Shown here piece by piece: positions 46,101 through 57,300 of a stretch of DNA of 64,000 nt. Both the position numbers and the translations under genes were made by a program. The stretch is taken from positions 2,679,001-2,743,000 of the forward strand of contig NC_086182.1 in NCBI RefSeq assembly GCF_023053635.1. Reading direction: 5' to 3'. The notes under the pieces are model-generated. The model was not told the origin of the DNA. It was given only the letters and a program-made list of their open reading frames with translations, and searched no databases. The stretch's first letter is position 1; every line of letters begins with the position of its first letter. Source of the DNA: Elgaria multicarinata webbii (Eukaryota; Chordata; Lepidosauria; Squamata; Anguidae).

Positions 46101-46639
46101 GCTGGTGGAAAGATTATTTGTTGATCTTGTTAAAAAAGTTTTTAATTTTTTTTTCAGATGGCCCACCCAACATTTCGGATATTAGAAATCCTTCTTCAGG
46201 GGCTATAGTTAACAGAAAATATACACGTGTATTGTTATTCAGTTAATGAATACACATAGCTAAATACATCAGAGTCTCCCTCCTTTCGCGCCTACTGTGG
46301 TGCCTTTCCCTCCAACCCACTTCCGTGGATTTAACCTTGCCTTTTGCGGCATCCGCTTCCCTCTGTAGGAAATTGCTGGAAGGAGAAGAGACCCGCCTGA
46401 GCACCATCGGTGGGAGCAGCAGCAGCAGCACGGTGCTCAGCCTCAGCTACCCCTTTTCCGCGAGCCCCCTGTCTGCCTTCAAGGGCTTCTCAGGCACCAC
46501 GATTGCCATCAGGAGGGAGGAGAAGGCAGAGCCGCAGCACGGCAGCTCCAAGGACCCCAGAGGCTCAGGGGAGTCGAAGGCGGCCGGCGAGGAGGATTCT
46601 GGGGATGAGGCACCGGCGACGGTCCTGCCCCAAAACTAG
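36397..46639 (+). CDS. INA: Type IV neuronal intermediate filament protein, alpha-internexin-like (4 exons, 488 aa)
   Basis: This is a structural subunit of neuronal intermediate filaments, which co-assemble with neurofilament proteins in axons. The coding exons are 36397-37149, 41145-41462, 44355-44479 and 46369-46639. Residues 1-98 are a Ser/Ala/Pro/Gly head. Residues ~99-408 are an alpha-helical rod of the standard ~310 residues, opening with [12 protein letters not shown] and closing with [15 protein letters not shown] and KLLEGEETR. The tail is 80 residues. Among the human proteins I can recall, alpha-internexin (499 aa) is closest: [38 protein letters not shown] and ANESLERQ are shared. 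Parts of coil 1 and [10 protein letters not shown] look more like NEFL. A non-mammalian paralogue of the same group therefore remains possible. The family is certain; the orthologue symbol is likely but not proven. Confidence 0.88.
37627..37806. repeat. Hairpin MITE in intron 1, family E
   Basis: The left arm GAGTCTTGGCGCACCTTAAA with CATTCGTTCTGGCAGGAGCT pairs with the right arm AGCTCCTGCCAGAACGAATG and GGTGCCACAAGACGCC. Close relatives (CTTGTGGCACCTTAAAGAC) are widespread in reptiles. It lies in the first intron of the filament gene. Confidence 0.7.
38026..38569 (+). mobile_element. CR1 3' end in intron 1
   Basis: It reads [20 protein letters not shown] and onward like the complete CR1. 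A few indels follow (frame lost near 38243). It ends in the ATTCTATGATTCT tail. It is inserted in the sense orientation in the first intron. Confidence 0.9.
38570..41144. other. INA: Intron 1 remainder
   Basis: Intronic DNA without a further gene. A family A MITE copy lies at 40501-40602 (GTGTTGGGACTGCAACACCC against its inverse, ending AGGTTGGGAAAG). A worn L2/MIR-like tail with GGGGCAGAGAACTATCTGCC is near 40150-40235. Confidence 0.55.
41145..41462 (+). CDS. INA: Filament gene exon 2: start of coil 2 (106 codons)
   Basis: The acceptor follows a strong pyrimidine tract (CTTTTCCTCTCCAG). The exon reads [12 protein letters not shown] through [12 protein letters not shown] and EYRRQLQAR to EEIHRLQ and closes at donor GTGAGG. 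Both boundaries are phase 0. In mammalian NEFL and INA this segment is continuous with exon 1. Confidence 0.92.
41521..42050 (-). mobile_element. L2-type LINE 3' region in intron 2
   Basis: On the minus strand this is a longer copy of the family at 14850-15075. It extends through GGAACGCTCTTCCAGAACAT and GACCTACAAAGCTTTTCACC to the GCACCATGTACATTGATGGT motif and an AAATAAAT tail. It lies 60 bases after exon 2, antisense to the gene. Confidence 0.7.
42277..42394. repeat. Palindromic MITE, family A, in intron 2
   Basis: It begins CAGCCTTCCAGGTGTGTTGG and ends CAACACATCTGGAGGGCACC followed by AAGTTGGGAAAGCC. No target duplication is obvious. Confidence 0.7.
42980..43750. repeat. Two TACCGTATTTCTTCG MITEs flanking a GC-rich segment in intron 2
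   Basis: The copy at 42980-43076 starts TACCGTATTTCTTCGATT. The copy at 43643-43750 is a complete palindrome ending AATCGAAGAAATACGGTA, bounded by TA. Between them lie 570 bases of GC-rich DNA (43077-43642) unlike the surrounding intron. The outermost ends also form a valid inverted-repeat pair. TA at both outer ends would suit a mariner-type element, but this is weak evidence. The adjoining interval 43751-44354 shows nothing else. Confidence 0.65.
44355..44479 (+). CDS. INA: Filament gene exon 3: 125-bp coil 2 exon
   Basis: It is exactly 125 bases, the size conserved in type IV filament genes, and reads [16 protein letters not shown] through [20 protein letters not shown]. It ends inside the Arg codon shared with exon 4 (donor GTAGGG). 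Confidence 0.95.
45180..45800 (+). mobile_element. L2 LINE 3' end in intron 3
   Basis: A frame reads [19 protein letters not shown], then FHLHWLP, the familiar L2 reverse transcriptase C-terminal motif (LVQNRAARL...HWLPV). It is followed by a 3' end with GAATGAGCTTCCCAGAGAGG and a closing TATAGAAATGTAATTAAATA. It lies in sense orientation. The rest of intron 3 (44480-45179 and 45801-46368) shows no further element. Confidence 0.8.
46369..46639 (+). CDS. INA: Filament gene exon 4: rod end and tail
   Basis: The acceptor is CTTCCCTCTGTAG. The exon starts with the rod terminus KLLEGEETR, then a Ser-rich stretch, [29 protein letters not shown] and a mildly acidic C-terminus ending VLPQN. It lacks the long Glu-rich or KSP-repeat tail of neurofilament proteins. 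I see no AATAAA between the stop and 50080; ATTAAA variants occur at 49843 and 49981, so the 3' UTR end is undefined. Confidence 0.9.
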
Positions 46640-46702
46640 CCCGGGCCAAAGCTTCTCGCGCTCCTTGGATTTCTGCATGGGGGAGAGGGGAAAGTTGTAC
46701 GT

Positions 46703-46831
46703 CAGCCTTTCCCATCCTGGCGCCCTCCAGGTATGTGCTGGACTAGAAATACCATCATCCCCAAGCTGGCTGGGAATGGTGAAAGCGGTAGTCCAACACA
46801 CATCTGGATGGTGCCAAGTTGGTGAAGGCTG
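46703..46831. repeat. Palindromic MITE, family A, just past the stop codon
   Basis: It begins CAGCCTTTCCCATCCTGGCG and ends TGGTGCCAAGTTGGTGAAGG followed by CTG. It lies 64 bases after the filament stop codon, so it is probably transcribed in the 3' UTR. Confidence 0.7.
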
Positions 46832-47344
46832 TAGTGGGTTTTCCAGACCTGGGGCAGCAAGGTCCACCTCCGCAGACTCGTGCCAATATTCTGCTCCTGG
46901 GGAGATCCCCAGAGCTGGGAGTCTCTTCCTGGGTGCCCTTTGCGTGGCTCTTGCATGCGGAGGTTTTAGAGCTCTTGGTTTCTCTTCGCCCTTGTACAGC
47001 GCCACCTTGTGCAGGTGCTCAGTGGGGTGTATTCCCAGGTAGATAAGTGGAGGATTGTCCCCAAGCGGTTGTCTGTGAATCTTCCCCTGTCTGAGAAGCC
47101 TTGATAAGAAATGCAGCCTTTGCTGAGGGAGGCTCAGCGAGGAGCACGTCCCGTCTGGGCATTCTGTCCTCTGCCCCGGCCAAGCCTGCCTTTGCCATCC
47201 CCTCTAACCCTTCGTCTTGTCTGGAGGGCAAGTGGGAGTCTTCTCCCCTCACCACTCCCTTTGTGACTTGACTTCAAGCCCTGGACTTGAATACTGTAAA
47301 GTATTTAATACTTTGAAGTTATTTGTTACCGAGCCCTTGGTTTC

Positions 47345-47695
47345 TAAGAGTGTTTCTACACCAGCAATATATGGTTTGCGGGACCTTTAGATGATGTCAT
47401 CAACCTCCAGGACGTCTTCCGCACCTTCCTCTGGAAATCTCACTGTAAGAAAACCAAAACCTGAGATATTCAGGCCTTTTGAAATAGTACAGGTTTTCCC
47501 AGCGTCTTAAGTCGAAGTTGTGCTATAAAGCAGGCACTAGATGGCGCTGTCCCATTCAAGGCTATGGGTACCAAAAGGTAGGGAAGTTTTCAATTACAAA
47601 ACCACACGGTTGGTCCTGTGCACCTGCCACAAATCACCCATTGAGCAGCCCCAGTAAGGCCATGCGATTTTTCCCTTAACATAGAGATGCTCTGA
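47345..47695. repeat. MITE, family D, copy 2
   Basis: It has blocks in common with 33650-34010 (CATCAACCTCCAGGACG, CACTAGATGGCGCTG, GGAAGTTTTCAATTACAAA). The end TGTTTCTACACC roughly inverts TAACATAGAGATGC. Confidence 0.6.
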
Positions 47696-47699
47696 GCCT

Positions 47700-50082
47700 A
47701 GTATTTGTCTTTTTTCCCTGTTGGGTTCTTGGCTTTAAAGGCCAAAATGCATATTAGGGGTTGGATCCAGGTAGGTGCACGTGCACCTGGGCTGGCAGAA
47801 ACAGACTTCCCCACTTCTCCTCCTTACCCTGGCAGCTCCTCTGGCCCCCTGAAATGCCACGCATGGTGGCAGGAGGCCCTGCTGAATGGGGTGAGCTGTG
47901 GTGCGGGGGATCCCTGAAACCGGGCAAAGTCACTGGGCGGAGCTCTTTGGTCCACGGAAGGCACTTCCTGGATCCAACCCCATGTGTGGTTCTGTGATAT
48001 TTTTTCCCCTCCAGATGTTTTTTTTTTTTTTTAAAGAAAAATCCCCCAGCGGAGGCTGGGATCTTGTGATGTGGCATCTGAATCCTTTCCTTGCCAGCTG
48101 TAGGGATCTATTTTCCCTCTCTCAGCTGCTTTCCCTCCTGCAGGGAGAAAAAAAGTTTTGAGGGAGGCAAGTAGCTGGCAGGGAAAGGCTTACGCACTCC
48201 CCCCCCCCCCCGGTCACCTGTCTTCTGCTTAAGCTGTGGGATCTTTTTCTGGGGAAAGAAAGATCTCAACAGGAGAAAAGAAGGGCACAGCTATAAGACC
48301 ACCAGTGTGATGAGGGGGCTGCACAGTGTGGGCGGAGCAGTTCTGGGCATCTGGCAGCCGGAGCCACGTGAGACCCTGAGCCCAGGCAGTGTTGGGTCAG
48401 AGCAGAGAGCTGGTGGCTTGGGAGGAGGCCCTTCACAAGGCAGCCGTCCAGCTGGGGGGAGGGTCTGCCTCAATGCCGTTGCACTCTCGAGTTGGAGAGA
48501 GGCAGTTTAGGGAATCCAGAGCAGACCTCTAGCGAGGGAGAGCCCACCCAGCCATTCCTCTAAGTCTTTGGTTCTCTTGTTGAACTGCACTGGTTGCCGG
48601 GAAGTATCTCCTAATGGTCCATCGAAATCTATCCTCCTGCCCATTGTGTCTAGTCTGCTGGGATTGTGGCAGACTCTCCGGGAGATGAAGAGCGCTGGCC
48701 TGTCCCCCTTCACTCTCTCTTCTCCAGGCTTTTCTTCCTCAGTGACATGGATGCTGAGCTGTAGAAGTGGGGTGCCATAGAAGAGGACTAGAACCCTGCA
48801 GAGGCCACACATAGCCAAGGCCCTTTGGTAGCTGCCTGCAGGTCAGCAGCACATATTTGAAAAGAACGGGGGGTGAGATGGCAGGCCCCCCAGTAGTTTC
48901 TGGGATCAGAATTTTTATCTGGGCCTCAGGCCTATAAGTCATGTTGAGATTCTAACACAGCTGCCACCTTCCTTACTGGCAGGTTGTCTGTCATTTACAA
49001 CTACATGACAGGCAGAAGTTCAACCTGTGTCGTTTCCTCAGATCTTTGTCCCACCCAAACCTGCACTTAACGGTTCCTCTGCCTGCTGTGATGCTGTTAA
49101 AGGCCCAGCCCCTCTAACTACTCTAAGGTAAGCGCCAGCGTGAGCTGTGCAAATTACACTTTTGCTCCTTTGTAAAGGTGCCCCGTAGCACAAGTCCCCT
49201 GTGGAGGTCAGCAGTTTATAACCTCAGCCTTCAGGCTGCTTTTTAATAGTCTTAGTTAGGCCTTTTTAATCCAGGCCCCACCCTTGAGGACTTTCTGTAT
49301 CTAGAGTTACCGAAGTGGGACCTGCCCTGTGTATTTGTATTCTTCTTTAAAAAAAAACGTTTAGGGGAACTGCTTCTGTCATATTTTCTGTGAAACATAT
49401 ATAGAAGTACCCAGAAGGATATGGAGGGTCCAAAGGATTTTGTGTGCTCATCTGTAAGACTTCTGTGTTTGTATCTGTGTGTACTTTCCCTTTACTGAGT
49501 CCATTCTAATGGCCAACCTAAACATTATACCCAGACTTGCATAGGATGGATGTTCCTTAACGGGGAAAGAGTGGAGAGGCAGCTGTGTGCATGTGCGGAC
49601 CCATTTCCCTTTCCACCAATTCTCTACTCAATAGCATCTCTACATTCCTTGCAGTCACACATTGGTGTGTAATGTGTGGTTTGGCTCTAACAACACATCA
49701 TTTCTGTTGTGCAATTTGTAGAATAGAATGTACAGCCAGTGGACCCTGGACTCCTGCTAGCGGATTTGAAAAATGTAAGGCTTGGAGCTGGTTCAGATGT
49801 TTTGGAACTTTGGTGCTACTTTTGCTGAGCAGTCTTTCTCCAATTAAAATAATGCAGTGTTTAATTAACACTCAAAATGCATTACCAAGTTGGGATCATG
49901 CGCTGTTTTGTGTACCTTGTTCTGTGGGTAGGTAGAATTTTTGACTTTCCTTCCTCACAGAACAGATCCCTCCTTGACAGATTAAAAAGATCTCCCATGA
50001 GCATTGAGGGGCAGGGGCTGGTCCTTGAGAAACCCAACTCGGAACCCTGCGTTGGAAATAGTGTGCGTCTTTGGGTTCTGAC
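47700..50082. other. Downstream flank or distal 3' UTR of the filament gene
   Basis: No open frame with a recognisable domain and no repeat that I can name. ATTAAA at 49843 is the first polyadenylation-like hexamer that I noticed after the stop codon. Confidence 0.4.
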
Positions 50083-51033
50083 TAGGGCTGTGTGTTGATT
50101 CGGGAACAAATTCCAAATCGGGGTGATTCGGACCTCCTTAAAACAGATCTGAATTGAATCGGGGGAGGTCCGAATCATTCCGAAATGAATTGGCTTGGTC
50201 CAAATCCATTTGGATTGATTCAGCCGCTATTTTAAGTGCTATTTTAAGTGCAGCAGATGCTTTTTTCCCATAGACTTGCATTGGGAGAAATAAATGCCTA
50301 TAACTTTATTTTTCAAGATAGAAACATGAAACTTGGTGACCTTACAGACGGCCCGGAGCTACTCATGTGTGAAAAATTTCATACACACCTGTGCTGTGGT
50401 TTTCTCACAAGGAATTTTTAAAAATGTGATTTTTCAGGCAATCCAGTCAGTGCAAAGTGCTATAACTTTCTCATTTTTCAAGATACACACATGGAAGTTG
50501 GGCAACTTACAGATGGCCTGGAGGTACGCATGTGTGGCAAATTTCATACACATCTGTGCAGCGGTTTTCTTGCAAGGAATTTTTACTTTAAAATTTCAAA
50601 AAGGGAGGGGGGAGAAGGAAGTTGCGGGGAGGGGATTGACAGCTTCATTCCCCAATTGTGCTGAACACTCCAGCACTGTATCCCCCAATCCTGCTCAAGT
50701 TTGCAGCAGCCTCCAATCGCAGTGGTGGAGGGCTTAAGAAAGGAGAGAATCAGGAGATCTGGTAGGAGAAGGAGTGTGTTGGTGCTGGGTGGTTTAGGAA
50801 GGAATTAGGAGGTTTTTGGAATTTGGTGGTTTCTGGTTTGGTTTTGGTCTTCCTCTTCCTTAGCTTTCCCTGTCCTCTCTCTCTTGCCTTTCTTTTTTTC
50901 TGCTTGTTATCTAAACTTTTGTTTGTTCTTGTGTGTAGGCTGAGTGTGTGTTTGTTTTCTCTTCCCCTCTCCCCCCTTGTTCCAACCAGGCCCTGTCTCT
51001 GTGAGTGTGTCTTCATTCTTTCTTTTCATCTTT

Positions 51034-51076
<43 letters not shown>

Positions 51077-51884
51077 TCAAACCCCCTCTGCGTGTGTGTG
51101 TGTATGTTGGTGGGCTGTTAGTGTAGCCAACATTCACAAACATTCACTCTGTAAGGGCAAAGCAGCACATTACAGACAATAAAAATCATAATTAATAATC
51201 ATAATAAAAGAATCAGCAAAATTAAACGTGGCACAAGAAGCACTCAGTTGGGGCTTGGGAGAGGTGGCCGTGGTGCTGTTGCTGGGACCAGCAGTAGGCA
51301 GACTGTCTCGCCCATTGTTAAAATCAGGCGCCCTTCCTCCATTGCGATTGGAGGCTGGAAACTTGAGCAGGATTGGGGTATACAGTGCTGGAGTGTTCAG
51401 CACGATTGGGGGATGAAGCTGTCAATCCACACACACCCCCAAGCTCCTTCTCCCCCCTCCCTTTTTGAAATTTTAAAGTAAAAAATTCCTTGCAAGAAAA
51501 CCCTGCACAGATGTGTGAGATTTGCCACACGTGCATACCTCCAGGCCATCTGTAAGTTGCCCAACTTTCATGTGCATATCTTGAAAAATGAGAGTTATAG
51601 CACTTTGCATTGACTGGATTGCCTGAAAAATCACATTTTTAAAAATTCCTTGTGAGAAAACTGCAGCACAGATGTGTATGAAATTTTTCACACATAAGTA
51701 GCTCCAGGCCATTTGTAAGGTCACCAAGTTTCATGTTTCTATCTTGAAAAATAAAAAAGTTATTGGTGTTTATTTCTCCCAATGCAAGTCTATGTGGAAA
51801 ACGAATAATCTAAATCTCGATTCGAATTCGGTTCCGAAGCAAATTGGGATCTGAAGCGAATCGGGCGGTCTGTGCACAGCCCTA
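50083..51884. mobile_element. 1.8-kb hAT-type fold-back element
   Basis: The ends TAGGGCTGTG and CACAGCCCTA are exact inverses, flanked by a perfect 8-base duplication GTTCTGAC (50075-50082 and 51885-51892). The arms of about 550-630 bases pair along most of their length. Each arm contains two diverged tandem units of roughly 135 bases (left arm near 50287-50421 and 50456-50590) with CTATAACTT, AAACATGAAACTTGG and TTTCTCACAAGGAATTTTT. The centre holds a CA microsatellite (51037-51070). No transposase is encoded. Confidence 0.85.
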
Positions 51885-51892
51885 GTTCTGAC

Positions 51893-52324
51893 CTTTGATT
51901 TTCCAAAAGATTGTGGGAAAGAAATTGAGTGAGGATGTTAAAAGCTTTGTCGTGCAAATTTCAGACCAATAATAGACACAATCTGCAAGTATCTTCTGGT
52001 AGCAGCGTAAAAAGGCGAGGGCGTGATCAAATTCGAACCAAATACTACAGATAAATGAGAAGCCTTTGATATTTAAAAAAACAAAAACAATGTGATTGAT
52101 TGATATCCCACTCTTCTACTAAGTGTACCTGAAGTGGTGTGTAACAGAATCCTATTGTACTACAAAATATAAGATTCATTGCAAGGATAAATATTCATAT
52201 TGTTGTAATATTTCTACATTAGTAGAACAGCCACAAGATATGATCACACCACTGATGAAGAACAGAAGACCAAGAAATGGCAGTGACTGAGCCCTTGCTT
52301 TTTGCATGCAGAAGGCCCCGGGTT
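51893..52324. other. Intergenic stretch, nothing recognised
   Basis: AT-rich DNA without a recognisable feature. Confidence 0.4.
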
Positions 52325-52445
52325 CAAGAGGCAGCCGGACAACCATCTGTCAGGGATGCCTTGAGGTGGATTCCTGCCTTGAGCAGGGGGTTGAACTCGA
52401 TGGCCTTAGAGGTCCCTTCCAACTCTGCTATTCGATGATTCTATG
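52325..52445 (+). mobile_element. CR1 extreme 3' end
   Basis: AAGAGGCAGCCGGACAACCA through the GATGATTCTATG tail; only the last ~120 bases of the element are present. Confidence 0.88.
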
Positions 52446-52707
52446 TCCGCCCCGCCCGCCCGGCTTCTCCAGGTAAAGCTAGGAAAGAACCCCACCTGAA
52501 ACCCTGGAGAGCCATGGCTGCCAGTCAGTGCCGACTGGCAGGATGGATGGACCAAGGCTGCTTCCTATGTTTCTAAATGCTCCTGTTCATTTCATTGGGC
52601 TTTTCATAGCGGATGTTCCTGACTGTGCCCCAGCTCCCTTGGAGCGTCCTGAAGTACAGGAGGTATTAGAGAATGCTGTCATGCAATGCCCTGAGATAGA
52701 GAGTTTC

Positions 52708-52759
<52 letters not shown>
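52708..52759. repeat. GT microsatellite
   Basis: About 25 GT units. Downstream to 53334 no gene is seen. Confidence 0.95.
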
Positions 52760-52760
<1 letters not shown>

Positions 52761-53334
52761 TGAAACGCAAACTGAATGTAAGACAAGAGGGTCGTACAGT
52801 CATTTCAAATGCTATTTATTAATCATCTGTGTGATCAGTGCATGAATCTACATTCCACATGATCTCCTGTGATTGTTATTTATTTATTTATTTATGAACA
52901 TTTAGATGTTTTGAAAATTTATTTGGAAGGCAAATAAAAAGGATTTGAGAAGCCCCAATAAACAGGTTCCTGCATAATTTTGTTTGTTACCCGTTTCCCT
53001 TTGTCAAGTCAAGGCACATTTTGTTCAATGTTGAGCAATGTTTGAATCCATTTGTTTCAAGGGGGAGCTTTAAACTTGTGCTTCAGTTTCTTCCACTGAA
53101 ATCAATGGGGCTTAAAAGTGCCATTGGCTGGATTGTACCCTGTTTTAGATGCTGAAATTCAATCTATGCAGAATTACAGGTGTTCTTGGGAGCAGAACTG
53201 GGATTACACCAATGCAGAATGGTGGTGTTTATTTACTGGGCTTGCCGACTCATCTGGCTCTTGAATGCCTACATGAAGTGGGAATGGGAACGGGATTCTG
53301 GCTTGCATGTTCTAGCCTCACTGCAGGAAGAAAT

Positions 53335-53505
53335 GACAATGGAACCAGTGACCTAGGGAGGTTGTGGGCTCTCCCATACTAGAGGCATTCAAGAGGCAGC
53401 TGGACAACCATCTGTCAGGGATGCTTTAGGGTGGATTCCTGCATTGAGCAGGGGATTTGACTCGATGGCCTTAGAGGCCCCTTCCTCTCTACTATTCTAT
53501 GATTG
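53335..53505 (+). mobile_element. CR1 extreme 3' end
   Basis: GACAATGGAACCAGTGACCT through CTATTCTATGATT; a short truncated insertion matching the young CR1. The interval 53506-54119 shows no gene. Confidence 0.88.
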
Positions 53506-54350
53506 TCTAAACAGAGCAGACCAAGTTTCCTTTGAACATGGTATATCCTCAACCTAAGGATGTGTGGGCACCCATCCCTTTGTTGGGGTTTCCAAGTTTT
53601 GAAACAAAAAATATATCTGGGTGAGTCCTGGGAGGCTGAACCATCAGTGGCAGAGGGTGGAGTCCAGAGAAGTCTGGTGGGGTAGAACCAGGGGGCAGAA
53701 TCTTCTGCAAAAGCTAACTTTGCCTTTTTGGCCTAGAGCTAAATCTATTGGCAGGGATTGGGGAACCCAACCCCTTGGCTTTTTGATGGCAGCTGACCTC
53801 AAACAACAACTCCAAAAGCTGGTTTGCCCCCTAGGAAGCCACCCCCTGGTTCTAAGAACATAAGTCCAACCGAGAAATAACCAATGCATGAACAAGCGTC
53901 TTGGCAGAAGAGACAGACAAAAATGATCAAATCCTGGCAATATTATACAGGAAAAAACGACAGGATTTAGCTACTGCCTCAATATGAGGAATAAAGGAGA
54001 GCGAGGAGTCAAATATAAATTTTGGGCATAAATGGATTATTTACACCTGTAGTTTGGTATAAAGGGATTTCTTTACAGCTGCTGCTACGACACAGGCTCT
54101 TTATAATAGGCTTGTCTGTGGACACTCCCTGCTCTTTTTTTTTTTTTAATAGTTTTTATTTGTTTTCTACACTATATAAACATACATAAAACATTACAAT
54201 AGTAATAATAATAACAAAAAAAACATTAACAACTGCTACATACATATTGAATAAATGTTGAGTACATATATGTTGAATAACTATTACCTATACATTATCA
54301 TACTACAACATAATCATTCTTAACATAAAAGTGCACCCCCCACCTCGGGA

Positions 54351-57300
54351 TCATTCCTGAGTCCAAAATCTAATCGTTTCCTCTGCTGGCGGTTTCCCAC
54401 TTCCCTTAGTAAACACAAATATTAGGAACTGTTTCCAGATTCCTTCAAACTCATTTATTTTAGTTACGTCTTTTCTCCACTTAATATTACATGTCAATTT
54501 ATCATTAATGGCTATATCCCATACTTCTTTGTACCATTCTTCAATAGAATATTCCCCTTGAATCTTCCAGTTCCTAGCTACCATCAATCGCGCTGCAACC
54601 AGCAAACTCGATATCAGCTCTATAGTTCCTTTTCCACACTTTATATCTTCAAATAGTGACAGCAATGCAATCTTTGGTGTTTGTTCTATTTTCATTCCCA
54701 CTATTTCTTCAATTTCTGAAAACACCATCTTCCATAATCTTTGTACATATTTGCATTGCCACCACATATGTAAATACGTTCCTTTTTCCCCACAACCTCT
54801 CCAACAATTTGCTGAATGCTGATCATTTATCTTATTCAATCTAATCGGGGTTAGGTACCACCTCCATAAAATTTTAAAATAATTCTCCTTTATTCTCACT
54901 GAAACTTCTCAACACTCTTTGTTTCCATAGCCCCTCCCAACTCTGTCGCCCTATTTGTACCTTCAAATCTGACTCCCATACCATTTTCTCTGGGTTCTCT
55001 CTAAACTCCTTCTCTAACAATAATTTATATATTTCACTCATTAACCCTTTTAAAACTATACTACCTCCTTTCCCTTTTTACTTATTTACTATTAACTCTT
55101 CAAACTTCGTCATCTTTCTACAAACTCTATTATCTTTAATCCACTTTTTATTCCATTGTTCTAATTGCCCATATTCTAACCAAGATAATTTTTCTCCTTT
55201 AACAATTTTTCCATATCCTCTCTTGTTTTTATATCTCTTAACCAATCCTTTAATTTCATTTTACTTTTCTCTTTTAATATTTTACATAATCTACCCTTCA
55301 GATCCTCTGGGAAATTCTTTAACATTATTATCGGTGCTAAGGGAGAGTTGCTCGGAAGCAGCTTCCCTTTAAATTTACTCCAAATTTCCCATTGAGTCCT
55401 CAGGAGTGGATTATCTATACTTCCAACCCACTTTCTCCCTCCATCTTTAAAAAAAACATTGTCCAAATTCATCTCTACGTTACTTGTAGTTTTTTCTTCC
55501 ATCCAGTATAAATCTCCTACTCCTATAATTGCTTCTACAATATGTCTTAATCTATTTGCTACGTAGTATAATTTTATATTTGGGAGACCCAACCCACCCT
55601 TTTTTTGGCTTAGATACCAATTATTTTTATTCACTCTTGCTCTCTTTTCTCCGTTACAATATTTATTAATAATAATTTGCCAACTTTTTATCTCCGTTTC
55701 TGATATTTTTATTGGTAACATCCTAAACACAAAATTAATTTTAGCTAATATCTTCATTTTTATTAAGGCTATTCTTCCGAACCAAGATAAATTTAATCTT
55801 TTATATTTCTCCAATTTCTCTAATACCTCTTTCTTTAACCTCGTTAAATTTTCCTTTTCAAGATTCTCTAAATTTTTTGTAATTTTAATTCCCAAATATT
55901 TAATCTCCTCCTTAACTTTCATTTCTATTCCCTTATGTTCCCAATCCTTTTCCTCCTTCTTAGTATAATTAAACAACATCATCTCTGATTTAGACCAATT
56001 TATTTTTAACCCTGTAATTTCTTCAAATTCCCTCAACTGATATTTAATTCTTTCTAATTTTCTTATTGGGTTCTTAATGGTCAATAAAGTATCATCCGCA
56101 AACATGTTTAACTTTATTTCCCTTACCTCTCCAATTCCTTCTGATTCTTCATCCTCCCTTAGTGCCTTCGCCAAAACTTCCATAACCATTACAAACAGGA
56201 CCGGCGAGAGCGGACATCCTTGTCTTGTTCCTCTGGCTAGTCGTATCTTTTCAGTGAGTCCGTCATTTACCACCACTACAGCTGTATTTTGGGAATATAA
56301 CTGTTCTATTACGCTTTTAAATTTATTTCCAAATCCCAATTTATCTACAATAATCTTTAATGCCTGCCAGCTCACACAATCAAAAGCTTTAAAAATATCC
56401 AGTGCCAAAATTCCTGCCTTAATATTTGATTTTTTTTATTACATTTATTACATTTAAAACTCTTCCCACTAGATTATGCATCTGCCTTCCTGCCACAAAC
56501 CCACATTGATCTTCTCCTATATATTCTGATATAAATTTATTTAATCGTTTAGCCATAATAGATGTGAAAATTTTAGCATCCTGATTTATTAACGAGATAG
56601 GTCTATAAGAATCGGGACTAGTCAAATCTTTATCTGGTTTTGGGATCAGAATTATCAATGAATGTTCCCATGATTCAGGTATCTTCTCTCCTAATAATAT
56701 CCTATTATAAAGTTCCAATAGTTTTGGAACTAAAAATTCTTTGAAGACCTTATAATATTCTGGTCCTAAACCATCTGCTCCCGGTGATTTACCAACTTTT
56801 AAATTATCAATAACATCTTCAACTTCTCTTTGAGTTATTACTTTCTCCATTAACTCTTTATATTCTGGTTTTATTCCATTCTTTATAAACCTTCCAATAT
56901 ACTCCTCCACCTTTTCTTGTTGAGTTTCTTTACCCTTATATAGTTCCTGATAAAATTCCTGAAAAATTTTTATTTTATCTTTCATTATATGACAATAATT
57001 CCCTCGATTATCCTTCAATGCTTCTATCCCATTCCTCCCTTTTTCTTTTTGTGTGAGTCTGGCAAGCAACCTAGAATTCTTATTACTGTTTTCGAAATAT
57101 TCCCTTTTCATGTAAATTAAATTCGTTTGAACCTCCTCTATATTTAAATTTTCTAATTGTTTCTTCTTAGCTTGTATTTCTACTAATTTATATTTATCTT
57201 TACCTCGCCAATATTCTTCCTCCAAATTTCTAATTTCTATCTCTAACTTTTCCTGCTCTGCACGTTGTTGTCTTTTTAAGCTACACATCTCTCTAATACA

